A stretch of 25,834 nt of DNA, from positions 1 through 25,834 of the forward strand of contig LXFE01000468.1 in NCBI GenBank assembly GCA_001929475.1. The letters are read 5' to 3'. Below, piece by piece: positions 15,589-25,440 of this stretch. Positions within the stretch are counted from its first letter, which is position 1, and each line of letters opens with the position of its first letter. The stretch is from Neolecta irregularis DAH-3. Lineage: Eukaryota; Ascomycota; Neolectomycetes; Neolectales; Neolectaceae. The position numbers and the translations under genes were made by a program. The notes beneath the pieces are model-generated. The model saw only the letters and a program-made list of their open reading frames with translations, ran no database searches and was not told where the DNA came from.

Positions 15589-18231
15589 TTAGAGACGTCT
15601 CCCCGTCTGTAAAAGGATACCATCACTACGTACAAGAAGCAAAGGTCGTGCGATTGTAGAGGGCGGATATACGCATTGGACCCTGCTTCCGAAATCGAGA
15701 GTTTCGTATTGAAGTGCTTCGTCTCCCAACCAGACTGAAACCTTTTCAAGGTAGTCCCCGTGCACAGTGAAGTACCCATCAGTAAAAGTGATATCAGTAA
15801 CATACGGCATATCTAAAGGTTCGGCGATGATCGTAGCGGGTGGAATATATAGTGTGTACTTTCTCTCAACTAAATTTGTTAGCATTACTATCTTAAAACA
15901 TAATCGCACTAGTTGCAACTATTGTCCACACAGCCGTCTCAGGTACCTCAGCCATAATAGTCATATTGGTTGAGATAGCAAATTCTAAGTTCTGGGTCGG
16001 TATCAAAGGCACTGGACTGAGACAGGGTGATTTACGTCCGCGCACACCGACGTTATTGGACATACAACTTAGTAACCCTCCTTCTTTAAGTTCCAGAGCA
16101 ATCTTCTGCAAACTAGTCACAGGTTCGTCAAAATGTTTCGACTCGTTCGATACCTTTCGAATAATCATCGCTGGCGACACATTGCCAGTTCGTTTGCATT
16201 GGAGAATAACACTTTGATTGTAAAGGATTGGCGAGGGTTTGTCAGTTGTTGATGACGTATTCTCTGCATGGAAAATGAAGAACTGGTCCCAGACAGAGGG
16301 AAGGGCTGTCAACATGCAGTTTTCCTCTGTCGAAACGCCCAGGAATCGAGTGTTGCTGTATTGACTCTTCAGGCGATTGTAAAAAGCAACAGTCCCCCCG
16401 TCAAACAGACAGCCTACTTTTGTTAAAAACATCCAACATTATGTGACGAATGCCTTCAATATTTCTTGTTCCCGTTCGCTTCTGAGGTGGTTTGCTCACA
16501 ATTGAGATTGATGGGATTTCAAACCTCATCTTCCCAATCGTCGTATGCGTAGTGACTTTGACGGAGGTTGTCTTTTTCTTATTGTCCTCACCTTTGCGAA
16601 ATTGTTCACTCAAGTAAAGATTGCGGAAACTTGCTCTAATGCTGAAGACTTCGTCGTCCTCTTGATTTCGAAGTTTAACTCCATCTCTTGCAAAATATTC
16701 GAGGTCTCCGGACTGTTGGATCTCGCCTCCCTCAGTGTGCTCACCCATACAGGCGAAAATGGCGGTCCTTGATAGCGGAGAGATCCAATTCTTCCCAGGA
16801 AGATTGACAATAGGGGGAGGACAAAGCAAGCTTGTTTTTCAGACACGACAGGGAGGATATTTCTACCGCTTCTCGGTCCCATAACTTTTCTGGACTACTC
16901 GCGATGCTTGGATAATTATCTGATACTCTCCTGGCGAACTGCAAGAAGAATCGGACAGATAAAACTGAATTTTAGGTCTAATCGTTAATGAAGAACCAAC
17001 ACATTGAACACTTCATAAGCGATCCAGAAACAAGGGGGGGCGAAGATGGCGTTCTCGACATTATTCGGCAAGCAAGCGGTCTATATGTAGCTTCTGGAGA
17101 GGAGATCATCCGCTTTCGTGAGGATGCAAGTTGCGAGATAGGTCTCGAGGTGGATATTGGTGTATATGTTCGAGATGACTCTCGAGAAGAGCTTGATGAG
17201 TGACTAAATAGTGATGACTGAAGTGAAGGCGCAGATGCGATATAGTGTGACTGTTGAGCTTCGGTCAAAAATGAATTGTGTTTTGTTAAGGGGATGTTCT
17301 CTGGACTTTGCAAATGTAAAGCCGTGTCATCTAACACTTCTCTAGAAGGTATAAATTGAGATTTACTCAGCGCTTTAGCAGCACTGGGGCCACTCTTCTT
17401 CTTGACTTTTGTGGATGTATGGGATTGATCAACAGCATTGTGGCGATAAAGGCGTGGATGGGCGACCAAAGGCCATGAAGGACTGCGATTTAAAATTCGC
17501 GGTGATAGGAGTTCAAGTTCAGTCGCTGAGTTGTCTCGTTGGAACAAGTTGAAATCCCGCGGAGCAAAGAGAGATGTTGAGACCTCGCCCATTGGAAACT
17601 CAGTTGTTCGGGATTGGGGTTCAAGCGTTACTAAATTGTTGGGAAAGAGTTTGGATATGTGGAATTCGTCGTCTGAACATGGGAAGGGGTTTGTAATTTG
17701 AGGTTCGTCCATATGTGTATCGGATGGAAGTATTGAAGCGGAATGGGATTTAACAAATACGGGACGCGCATGTGTGAGGCCAATAGGCGAAGTGGTTTGG
17801 CTTCCAAGACTTTGCCAATCTGTGAAATGGGGAGAAGAGGACATCCCAGTTGGAGAGTATGTATTCAAATCCTGTGGACTAGAAGGTTAATGCGGAATTA
17901 GAAGTGGGGAAACGGTCTCAAATGCCTGTTGACGATCAAAAACAGGTAGCATATCAAACGTATCAATAGCTTCTGAAGTTTCCCAAAGGTTTTGCGGGTA
18001 TGTTAATTGAATTGATTCGTCGAGCTCAACCAAAGATGATAAAGCCGAAATCGAAACTGATGAATCCCTACGGAGGAAAGAATGATCTATGCTTGTTTCC
18101 TCAGCGTCGCTATAGGTGGTATTAGAATTTTGATGTTGCAGAGTAATTGGGTAGAGGTCGCGATAAGATTTTGTATGATGAAGAATTGATGATGGTTTAC
18201 TGTTCGAACGATAGAGGGGAAATTCTGCCAT
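15589..18231 (-). CDS. CSL transcription factor (Su(H)/CBF1/Lag-1 family; Cbf11/Cbf12-like), about 800 aa
   Basis: Exons: 17914-18231, about 17003-17871, 16867-16938, 16448-16830, 15910-16413 and 15589-15869. Introns are 42, about 65, 36, 34 and 40 nt. The first two exons encode about 390 disordered, Ser/Pro-rich residues. Then comes the Rel-homology N domain with the DNA-contacting signature RVVQKSYGTEKR|LLCPPP, split by the 36-nt intron. The beta-trefoil part includes GTVAFYNRLKSQYSNTRFLG, ILYNQSVILQC, MIIRKVSNESK and AVWTIVAT. The C-terminal IPT/TIG domain reads FTVHGDYLEKVSVWLGDEAL and ends LLVRSDGILLQTGRRL. In fission yeast CSL proteins bind GTGGGAA-like sites and control cell-cycle, lipid and adhesion genes; fungi lack Notch. 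The first Met and the donor of the second intron are uncertain. The N-terminal extension is longer than in Cbf11 and recalls the Cbf12 class. Confidence 0.88.
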
Positions 18232-19804
18232 ACCTACAGATAGCAAACAGCGTGGATATTGAGTCGATCTGCAGTTTGTTATCCACATGTTTGGAAAGAT
18301 GTGAAATGAGGGCGGCGATACCTTTATCCTGGCAATACAACTGTTCATGAAATGCAAGAACAAAGAAACCGTCAAATCTGCCGGTGGAGCAGCAAGATAT
18401 ATGACAGTAATCTTGCTATCGGTAAACTGTGAGTAAATGTGGTGTCTGGATGGGCCGTCCTTTTATATCTAATTGCATGGCTCATTGAGCCCATCACCAA
18501 AGTAGAGTCTATACCAAAAAAGCAATTTCTAGTGGCGCAGCAATTATGTTAGCGATGCTGACCTTCTCTTCCGAAAACAGCATTGGACTGCCTTCACTAC
18601 CTTGCCCAGGCTTCCGCTAGGAATGTATCTAGAATCCGCGTGAGACGACGAGTATTTCCGAAGGGGTCGGAGCAGACAAGCCTAATGTAAGGTTGAGAAA
18701 GCGATGCGAAATAAGGAAAATAACTGTAAAATCGCATAGTTTGATGAGAAACTTTCATGTGACGGAAACACAGCAGTTTATATGAAGATTGGAGGTTTTG
18801 AAAAACTGTCTTTCACGTATACAATCGAAATCGAAGAGACCCTCGTCATTATGCATTGAATATTGCAACTAGAGCTGCCCAGTCAATGGACCTGTCGATC
18901 GATATTGTTTAGCGGGAAAGCTAGTTCAATATGAGTAATAAAAACCCACAAACATAAAGGTGAGGCGCTAGTCATTCAAATGCGAAGTTTTGCATTGTAG
19001 ATACGTTGCAGAGAATGAAGCCAGGGGAGACTGTTCTAGCCTGGTCGAAGCAACAAATAGATAAATCGTGCAATACGAAAGAGATGGCGCTGCATAGGCA
19101 ACAGGCCTTATTTAGATAGTTTAAACAGGCAGGTCCCTGCGAACAGAATCTTTGACAGCTTTCCAGCAGTGGCTGCCGCTGATCATCGTCGCCGTGTGTA
19201 TATCGCTAGTCTAGAAGTTCCGACACCTTCCCAACGCCAACGGCCGAGTGTAGAGAAACCCTTGCAAATTTACATGTCTTATCTCAATAGCAGTTATTGG
19301 AGCAAAATGAATCACAGTTCATGTTGAGACCATGCCTAGTTGCGGGGCATATTGTTTGGAAGAAGCTAGAGCCTACTCTAACTTAATCGCTTTCATCAGC
19401 ACATCATCGAAAAATTATCTACGAGCTACACTCCACTATTTCAGGCTCTCATGCTTTGTCAGACCCCTACTCATTTGCATGTGTATTATTAATAACTAAT
19501 AAACGAGGGTCCCTGCACTATGCAGCCATTAAGCCATATTTCCTCACAAGTCGAGCCTCCCTCCCTCGAGATTTGATATATTGCAGCGCATAGTGCCTAT
19601 ATTTAGTCGTCGAAATGACGGTATGCTATTTTCCGTCTTTATTGCGGCGAGGGGCAATTGACGCTTTGCAGTTGAGGGACTCTGGTGTAATGATTGTCTT
19701 GCAAAGGTCCCTCTGTCTTCTATCTATAAAAAGCCTTCTAAAAAGACAGGAAAATTTCTGCCTGAGGATCTTTATCTCCCTCGAGTCCATTTGACACATC
19801 TGAA
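18232..19804. other. Long divergent intergenic region between CSL and GPI-type genes
   Basis: About 1.57 kb, the largest gap in the window. I found no ORF with family resemblance, no tRNA box pair and no tandem repeat. The first 150 bp may contain extra 5' coding sequence of the CSL gene: a frame stays open to 18375, with a Met at about 18348. The far end holds the TATA box of the GPI-type gene. Long upstream regions are usual for regulated transcription factor and surface-protein genes. Confidence 0.5.
19725..19732 (+). promoter_or_regulatory. TATA box of the GPI-type surface protein gene
   Basis: TATAAAAA lies 73 bp above the ATG at 19805, the expected distance for a fungal TATA promoter with a short leader. 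TATA-containing promoters are typical of regulated or condition-specific genes. Confidence 0.55.
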
Positions 19805-20660
19805 ATGAAGTCGTTCAGTATCGTTTCACTTTTGTTTGCCCTTTCGGCGATGTCATCTCCGGCGGCCAGTCCGGGCAATCATCGAAATGTTACAACTACA
19901 TCTGCCCCGGAAACCTCAACAACTATTCCTCCACAAACTGTAACGCTGCCGGCTACCATCTTAACAACGCTTCACTCCACGATTTCATCGTGCTCCAAAG
20001 GACCTTGTCCAGTTGCGACGTTGACAGTACCAAAATCTCCGACCCCTTGCACAACGACCTTCACTGTTACTAGCAAGTACACTTCGAAGGACACTGTCTG
20101 ATACCTTGTAGAGCCTACCACAATCACAATCGTCGATGTGGCTTTTGTTTGTCCAACTACAGGTGTTTTTACCCACACTTTTATGTCTCCGGTCGTTACT
20201 CCAGAAACTCCTACCATCACGTTGACAGCGACTCAAACTGTCACACATATGAGCATTGTCACTTTTTGGTACTTTTTGCTTATATTTGTCCGCTAATTCC
20301 TCCAGCCCCGAACCAACTACGATCGTGCACTCGAATACCACTGTTGTCGTACCAACGCCAGGGACGGTCACGTTTGTTGTCATAACCACTATTCCGTGCC
20401 TCCCGCCAGTCATTACGCGATCCCATTCAACTCCTCGGCCTCTGCCCACATTTTGTAATGTAAGTAGGGCTACGACCTCGGTCAATCTTGTTGTTGCTAG
20501 CACTGTGCCGATTCCTAAGAACTCCTCGGTACCCATACCCGTCATCCAACCAAATGCAACCCCTACTACACTTCCAATCTTTAAAGGGATAGCCGCTAAA
20601 ATCGACTTGAGCAAGATAGGCCTTGGGCTGATTACCTTTGCTTTCGCGATTCTAGCATGA
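19805..20660 (+). CDS. Ser/Thr-rich GPI-type surface protein with an in-frame TGA
   Basis: Exons 19805-20268 and 20306-20660 join across a 37-nt intron with a GCTAAT branch site. The start MKSFSIVSLLFALSAMSSP is a signal peptide. The body is Thr/Ser/Val/Pro-rich with repeating TVT and TTI patterns typical of glycosylated fungal wall or mucin-like proteins. The C-terminus IGLGLITFAFAILA is a short hydrophobic tail without charged residues, as in GPI-attachment signals. The frame is continuous except for a TGA at 20099-20101 (DTV-stop-YLVEPTTITIVD). The composition is the same on both sides, so it is one gene. Either this copy carries a nonsense mutation, or the stop is read through, or a 49-nt intron (20064-20112; weak GTTACT donor, GAG end) removes it in phase. 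With splicing or read-through the product is about 255-272 residues. If the stop is used it is 98. No catalytic domain is visible. Confidence 0.68.
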
Positions 20661-21035
20661 GACAATTGAGGGTCTTTTCTTGTGGTTCTTTCTTCTGAAA
20701 TAGCTAGTTTTATTTTTATCATAGATAATAATTACGTTATTCGGTACTACTGCAGCATTTCTACAATGTGCCTTTACTTTGCTATAGTTGCTGAAGAGGG
20801 ATTGATTATTTACCGTCAATAGTCTAAGTAGTCCGTTAATAGAGACTGACATTCTCGAATGGGAAAGCAATAATGCTGCCGCTGATTGTAAAGATTACAG
20901 ACAACAGAAATGTAATATAAAACGAGGAAGAAGAGCTAAAAAATATGGACCAAATACACAACCATGAACGCACTGGAAGGTCAAGACGAGGCTTGTACAA
21001 GAGGAACATGTCAAAGTCGGAACGCATTACGCAAG
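20661..21035. other. Convergent intergenic region, no gene seen
   Basis: 375 bp of AT-rich sequence lies between two stop codons, presumably the 3' UTRs and poly(A) regions of the GPI-type gene (+) and the PP2C gene (-). A minus-strand frame at 20836-21027 is Ser/Phe-rich by chance composition and has no family likeness. Confidence 0.5.
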
Positions 21036-22591
21036 TTATTGATCTGCCGAATTCAAATTTCCTGTAGATAAATCTGCAGCCGGATATCCGTTAACTTTCG
21101 AGGCATCGGTTTCATCTTGCACTTCCATTTCTTCGTTATATTGGACCATCTCTTTATCGCTGTTTAGCGTCCGCGAACCATCTTCTAGGTATTAGAAAAC
21201 TCAATAAAGCTACAGAAACCGTTGATGATAAACCGAGTCTGTATCGAATGCTGGCTATCTACCAAGCCGTAATCTTTCTCAAACTCGTCATCACTGCATT
21301 CGATAACATCTTTATTATGCCGATAACCAGGTCCTCTGCATTCAGCTTGCCATCAGTTTCAGACTCGGGAGTTCATTCATACCATAGTGTGGAGGCGCGC
21401 AGGGTCCATCTCCCTGAGCAACACGATCGGCAATCATCTTGTACCATTCGGCCTTTGTTTTTCCCTGAAGAAGTCCAACAATGATCACGGTCATGTTATC
21501 ACAACCAACTCCGCCAGTCTCACTGGAAGGTGCCATACAATTATCCATGAGATTCTCACAAATCTTGTGGAGTTCCTGGTCAGCTGTTATACCCCGACGA
21601 ACGAACTTTATAACTTCTTCTGATGATTGACAATCCCAGATGCCTACAAATGAGCAACAAAATGGACGGATTGTACCATCGCAGGCAACCACTATGAATT
21701 CATCATCAGCGGTGATTTGATGTTCTGTGACATCAGGGAAAGCTTTTATTAGTTGGTGATTGATATGGAAGTGATACCAGTGACGATTTGATTTTCTGGC
21801 GAAATACTTGCGTTCTTCTTGAATTCAAAATCCCCAATTGCTCTTGAAAGAGCCAGATTCCCAGATTATAAGACTTGACTTGTTCATAGATCCATACCAT
21901 TTACTCTTCCGAAATCGACGTACCCCCCGGCCGCACATATTCTTGCCTTCTCGACTACCAGTTAAGCCAACCCTCGTGATGTTCATACTTTCGTTTTGCG
22001 GCTTATGGTCGAAGGATAACGGCTTTGACTGACCCCTGCAACCTAGAACAGCTCTGGAGTCACCTGCGTTTGCCTGACATTAGCATGCCCGATATTTGAT
22101 GTACAGTAAAGATCCGGTTATCGTCTGTCACTATGCAACATGTTGCAGTACAGCCTGATGGGTCGTCATTATATCGATTATCTAGGATTTATAACATATA
22201 TTTATTCAGGGTGTATACCTGCAAGGATTGCTTCGTCGATTGCAAGAAAGGCATATTTTAATGCTTGCTCGTAGTTGCCTTGAGTGAAAGCTTCTTGTTT
22301 TGCAATAAAAGCGTGCAAATTCAGGCCCGTAAAATGTGCGACTGAATTTCCTGCAGGAAGCTATCAAAGATGTTGATAAAGTTGGGAATGAATACCCCCA
22401 TGACCGTCGTACACGCCGAAAAAACTATTTTTTTTGCCGGCTTCTTGTGTCGGGAGCGAAAGAATAGTAGCATGAGCATCCTCCATTGAAATCCTCCAAC
22501 CCTGCATGTCGGAAAGGCCATAAATCAATCGGTCGTCCTCGCCCGAAGCAGATCGTTTCTCAGTTACAGGTTCCGACAGGACTTGGCCCAT
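21036..22591 (-). CDS. ptc2: PP2C-family protein phosphatase (Ptc2/Ptc3 type), 407 aa
   Basis: Ten exons (22396-22591, 22219-22341, 22105-22181, 21989-22073, 21898-21954, 21778-21861, 21677-21742, 21383-21643, 21220-21345, 21036-21184). Introns are 54, 37, 31, 34, 36, 35, 33, 37 and 35 nt. [12 protein letters not shown] is the usual Ptc2/3 start (a Gly2 that could be myristoylated). [63 protein letters not shown] and [10 protein letters not shown] supply the metal-binding aspartates and glycines in order. After the catalytic domain come YAECRGPG and an acidic tail ([14 protein letters not shown]), as in fungal Ptc2. These Mn/Mg-dependent Ser/Thr phosphatases down-regulate stress MAP kinases and checkpoint kinases. 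Intron 5 (21862-21897) must end in TG instead of AG to keep GRVNG|NLALSR. It is the most intron-dense gene here. Confidence 0.94.
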
Positions 22592-22878
22592 ATTAACCGT
22601 GTCTCAGCGACAGACTTGCCGAGGTGAAAATCAAACGCAAATGATTGCAGAATCTTGTAAAATAATGCAAGAATGGGGTATGGGAGGTTGGTGGTTAGTT
22701 TGGTGGTGGCGTCGTGGCAATCTTTTGCCATTTCCGGAAGACAATGTGTATAATGCATATATAAATGTACAAATCTGCGATAAAGAGCATAAAGAAACTA
22801 ATGAATGACCATATCCCATCTATATATCCGAAGCAAACCAATGAAGGATCACACGAAAGAAATTTATTTATAACCCCT

Positions 22879-25440
22879 TCACACAAAAGCCAGCTCTCCA
22901 CTCAAACTCGAATTGCGATATTTCATGCTTTCATCCTCTGAAGTACTGATAGGCCGCCTCTTTTTCATAAATTCAACAAGCTGCAGACGGGGCCGCTCGC
23001 TAAAGCTTTTGCTTTCCGACAGTGACATACCCCGAGAATAGACGGATACTGGAGACATTGGTGCACTGACTCTTGTCGCTACACCATATTCCGCTTCATC
23101 GACATCAAGGATGGACTCGCTTCGACTCCGCCCACTGAACCAGTGGTTTTGCCCATCGTTATGTTCTGCAAAATCATTTTGTGGAAACTGGTCATCTTGA
23201 GGACTACTCGCCGATTCAACGGAATCGGTATCAGAGTTCATCACTTGTCGCCACCGCTGTCCGGGACCAGTTGTTTGTTGAGGAATGCTTATTTCATCAC
23301 CATATGAATATTCTTTGATGTATTCATTTTCAGAGGAAGAATACGACCCGATAGTTGCGTAACTCTTCCGCTTGTCACCCACAGCAGCGATTTCCGGAAG
23401 TAGACCATCGGGTGGAGTAATGGAAACGATAGGAGGTCGAAGAGGATTTCCCGAATTATTTGTTGCAATTATTGGCTCAACAATACGAAGACTGAACAAT
23501 TCACTAGTGGAAACGGTGGCCACACTAATGTTACTCGATCGCCGCTTGGGGTTCAAAAGTCCAGTCCAATGTTTTGCGCTTGCTTCACTCTGTCGCCAAG
23601 ATATACGAGCGCTTCCAAAGCCTGGTGGCCCAGTTCCAATTGGTGCGAAAGCGTTATCAAAGGCATTGGCGAGATTTGTGTCGACTGTGAGAGCTAAGGG
23701 CGGGGCTCTAGGCCCGTGAGCCCCGCCAGGAATAGGAAGCGGTGGTAATTGATCAAAATGACGACTATAATCGTTTGGATCGTGCTGGGTCGTGGGTTCT
23801 GGAATCTCGGCCATAAATCCAGAAAGTCGACCAGCACCTGTGGTCTGAAAGATGCCTCCTAGTGCAGATAAACGACGAGGTGAATCCCACGCCTTCTCGT
23901 CAACGACCGGCCAACTATCCACGTCGCTAGTCTGGATGGGCCGTGAAATTTGATTGTAGGGGGATTCCAAACGGAGGGATCGATTATCTTGATGTCTGCG
24001 ATAACAGCAAAAGAGGCAACAAAGAGCACCAATGACAAGTATCGGCAACATTATTCCCAGTGCTATGGCAATTGTTTGTTTTTTTGAGATAGGAGTATGG
24101 AATGACCTATGTTGAGTAGCAGGAGAGGCCGTGGTTGATGGTGCTGGCTGAGTGGATGAAGCGAGACTCGAAGACAAGGGAATTTTAACGGATTTCACTG
24201 ATATTTTTTGAGTATCAGTGACGGTTGAGCCTGGCAGCGTAGCGTCCAATGTAATTTGGAATGGCGAGGCATCTTTGGGAACCTGTCCAGTGAATGTTCT
24301 AGTCGAATCATTGTAAGACAGCCATTTCGCGACACTCTGAGGATCATAAGATGCGGTAATGCTAACCAAGGGAGAGCTCAGATATGCTGGTGCTATCGTG
24401 TACGTGAACCGAGAGCCCAAGGTAGCATTGATTTCGGAAAAATTGCCTGTGAATAACTGATTCATGTTCATGACAACAACCTCGACGTTGAGAAAAATTG
24501 CCACATGGTCTGCATCGAGAAAAGTCAATTTGATATTTGTTGAATCCGCTGTTGATAACGGTGTTCCAGATAAAACCAAAGAAGAGTTGTCAAAACTGAT
24601 CCATTGATTGGTTGTGGTATTTGCAAATCCGGATACAATGTCGCCTTTTGTAGCTTCCCGGCCATCAATTTTGATTGTATTGATTGGGATGGGGTAATTG
24701 AACGGGGTTCCAACTGTGGCATTTTCAACGACGAACGAGTTTGATATTTCAAAAATGCGAGATCCAATTACAATGTTGAACACCTGTGCGGTGCCGGTGA
24801 AGCCTACGTAATCCGACGCAATGAGTTGAATGCCGAATATCTGAGGAGGCGCAACTAAGGAGGTGATAACAGGAGTCTTTCCAGAGAATGTCAATGTCGC
24901 AGGATTAAACTTGATCCAGGATGGCAGCGGTGATGAATCTACAGACACTGCATAATACCCAAGCGATGACCCTAAGCCATCCTTTCCAGCAAATGTATTC
25001 TGAGCGAATGTAAAACCGAAATTCGTGTTTGGCAAGAACACCAAGCCAGCAGCGCCGTCAGTCGCCCCGAGATGCGATAATTGACTTGTAACGGACTCTT
25101 TGATAGTAGGGGCTGGGGCGTCCGATACGATAAAAGTAATGTTATTGTCGGTTGAACCAGACTTGTCGGTGGCCGAGAGGATAAAGTGGAACGCACCGGC
25201 GTCCGAGGCTGAAGGTGTTCCCGAAAACCTTCTTGAAGAGGGATCAAATTGCAGCCAGCTTGGTTTCTGACTGACCGAGTATGCCATCGCAGATGTGGAA
25301 TAGAAGGTGTATTGTGAAAAGGTAAATTGAAAGGAGTTATTAACGCGAGCTACTGGAGGAACTTGTGCGTTGACGGGAAAGTCGAGGCTCGGAACAGCCA
25401 AGACAAAGGTAATAGCGATTAAGAATAGTGAATATAGCAT
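22879..25440 (-). CDS. AXL2: Axl2/Bud10-like cadherin-domain membrane protein, 853 aa
   Basis: Intronless. I start at ATG 25440, which gives a good signal peptide (MLYSLFLIAITFVLAVPS). The frame is open 11 codons further but has no ATG there. The ectodomain has about four dystroglycan/cadherin-like (CADG) units at about 25-420, each with the cue W-L-x-F/Y-N/D ... F-S/T-G-x-x-P: PSWLQFDPSSRRFSGTP, PSWIKFNPATLTFSGKTP, NQWISFDNSSLVLSGTP and AKWLSYNDSTRTFTGQVP. A Ser/Thr-rich linker precedes one transmembrane helix at about 455-478 (IALGIMLPILVIGALCCLFC), then a 370-residue disordered, Ser-rich cytoplasmic tail. Length and layout match yeast Axl2 (823 aa), a landmark for axial budding that recruits the Bud3/4/5-septin machinery. 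In filamentous fungi, relatives act at septa and conidiophores. The gene lies 287 bp upstream of the PP2C gene on the same strand. Confidence 0.9.
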   Translation of the reverse strand: MLYSLFLIAITFVLAVPSLDFPVNAQVPPVARVNNSFQFTFSQYTFYSTSAMAYSVSQKPSWLQFDPSSRRFSGTPSASDAGAFHFILSATDKSGSTDNNITFIVSDAPAPTIKESVTSQLSHLGATDGAAGLVFLPNTNFGFTFAQNTFAGKDGLGSSLGYYAVSVDSSPLPSWIKFNPATLTFSGKTPVITSLVAPPQIFGIQLIASDYVGFTGTAQVFNIVIGSRIFEISNSFVVENATVGTPFNYPIPINTIKIDGREATKGDIVSGFANTTTNQWISFDNSSLVLSGTPLSTADSTNIKLTFLDADHVAIFLNVEVVVMNMNQLFTGNFSEINATLGSRFTYTIAPAYLSSPLVSITASYDPQSVAKWLSYNDSTRTFTGQVPKDASPFQITLDATLPGSTVTDTQKISVKSVKIPLSSSLASSTQPAPSTTASPATQHRSFHTPISKKQTIAIALGIMLPILVIGALCCLFCCYRRHQDNRSLRLESPYNQISRPIQTSDVDSWPVVDEKAWDSPRRLSALGGIFQTTGAGRLSGFMAEIPEPTTQHDPNDYSRHFDQLPPLPIPGGAHGPRAPPLALTVDTNLANAFDNAFAPIGTGPPGFGSARISWRQSEASAKHWTGLLNPKRRSSNISVATVSTSELFSLRIVEPIIATNNSGNPLRPPIVSITPPDGLLPEIAAVGDKRKSYATIGSYSSSENEYIKEYSYGDEISIPQQTTGPGQRWRQVMNSDTDSVESASSPQDDQFPQNDFAEHNDGQNHWFSGRSRSESILDVDEAEYGVATRVSAPMSPVSVYSRGMSLSESKSFSERPRLQLVEFMKKRRPISTSEDESMKYRNSSLSGELAFV

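Noticed and set aside
15333-15803. 156-codon minus-strand frame over the CSL 3' end
   Set aside because: It overlaps the clear IPT-domain frame out of phase and continues into AT-rich 3' sequence. It could only contribute if a further CSL intron existed, for which I see no good donor-acceptor pair.
19985-20722. 245-codon minus-strand frame antisense to the GPI-type gene
   Set aside because: It mirrors the repetitive Thr/Val codons of the plus-strand gene, and lacks a signal peptide or any domain.
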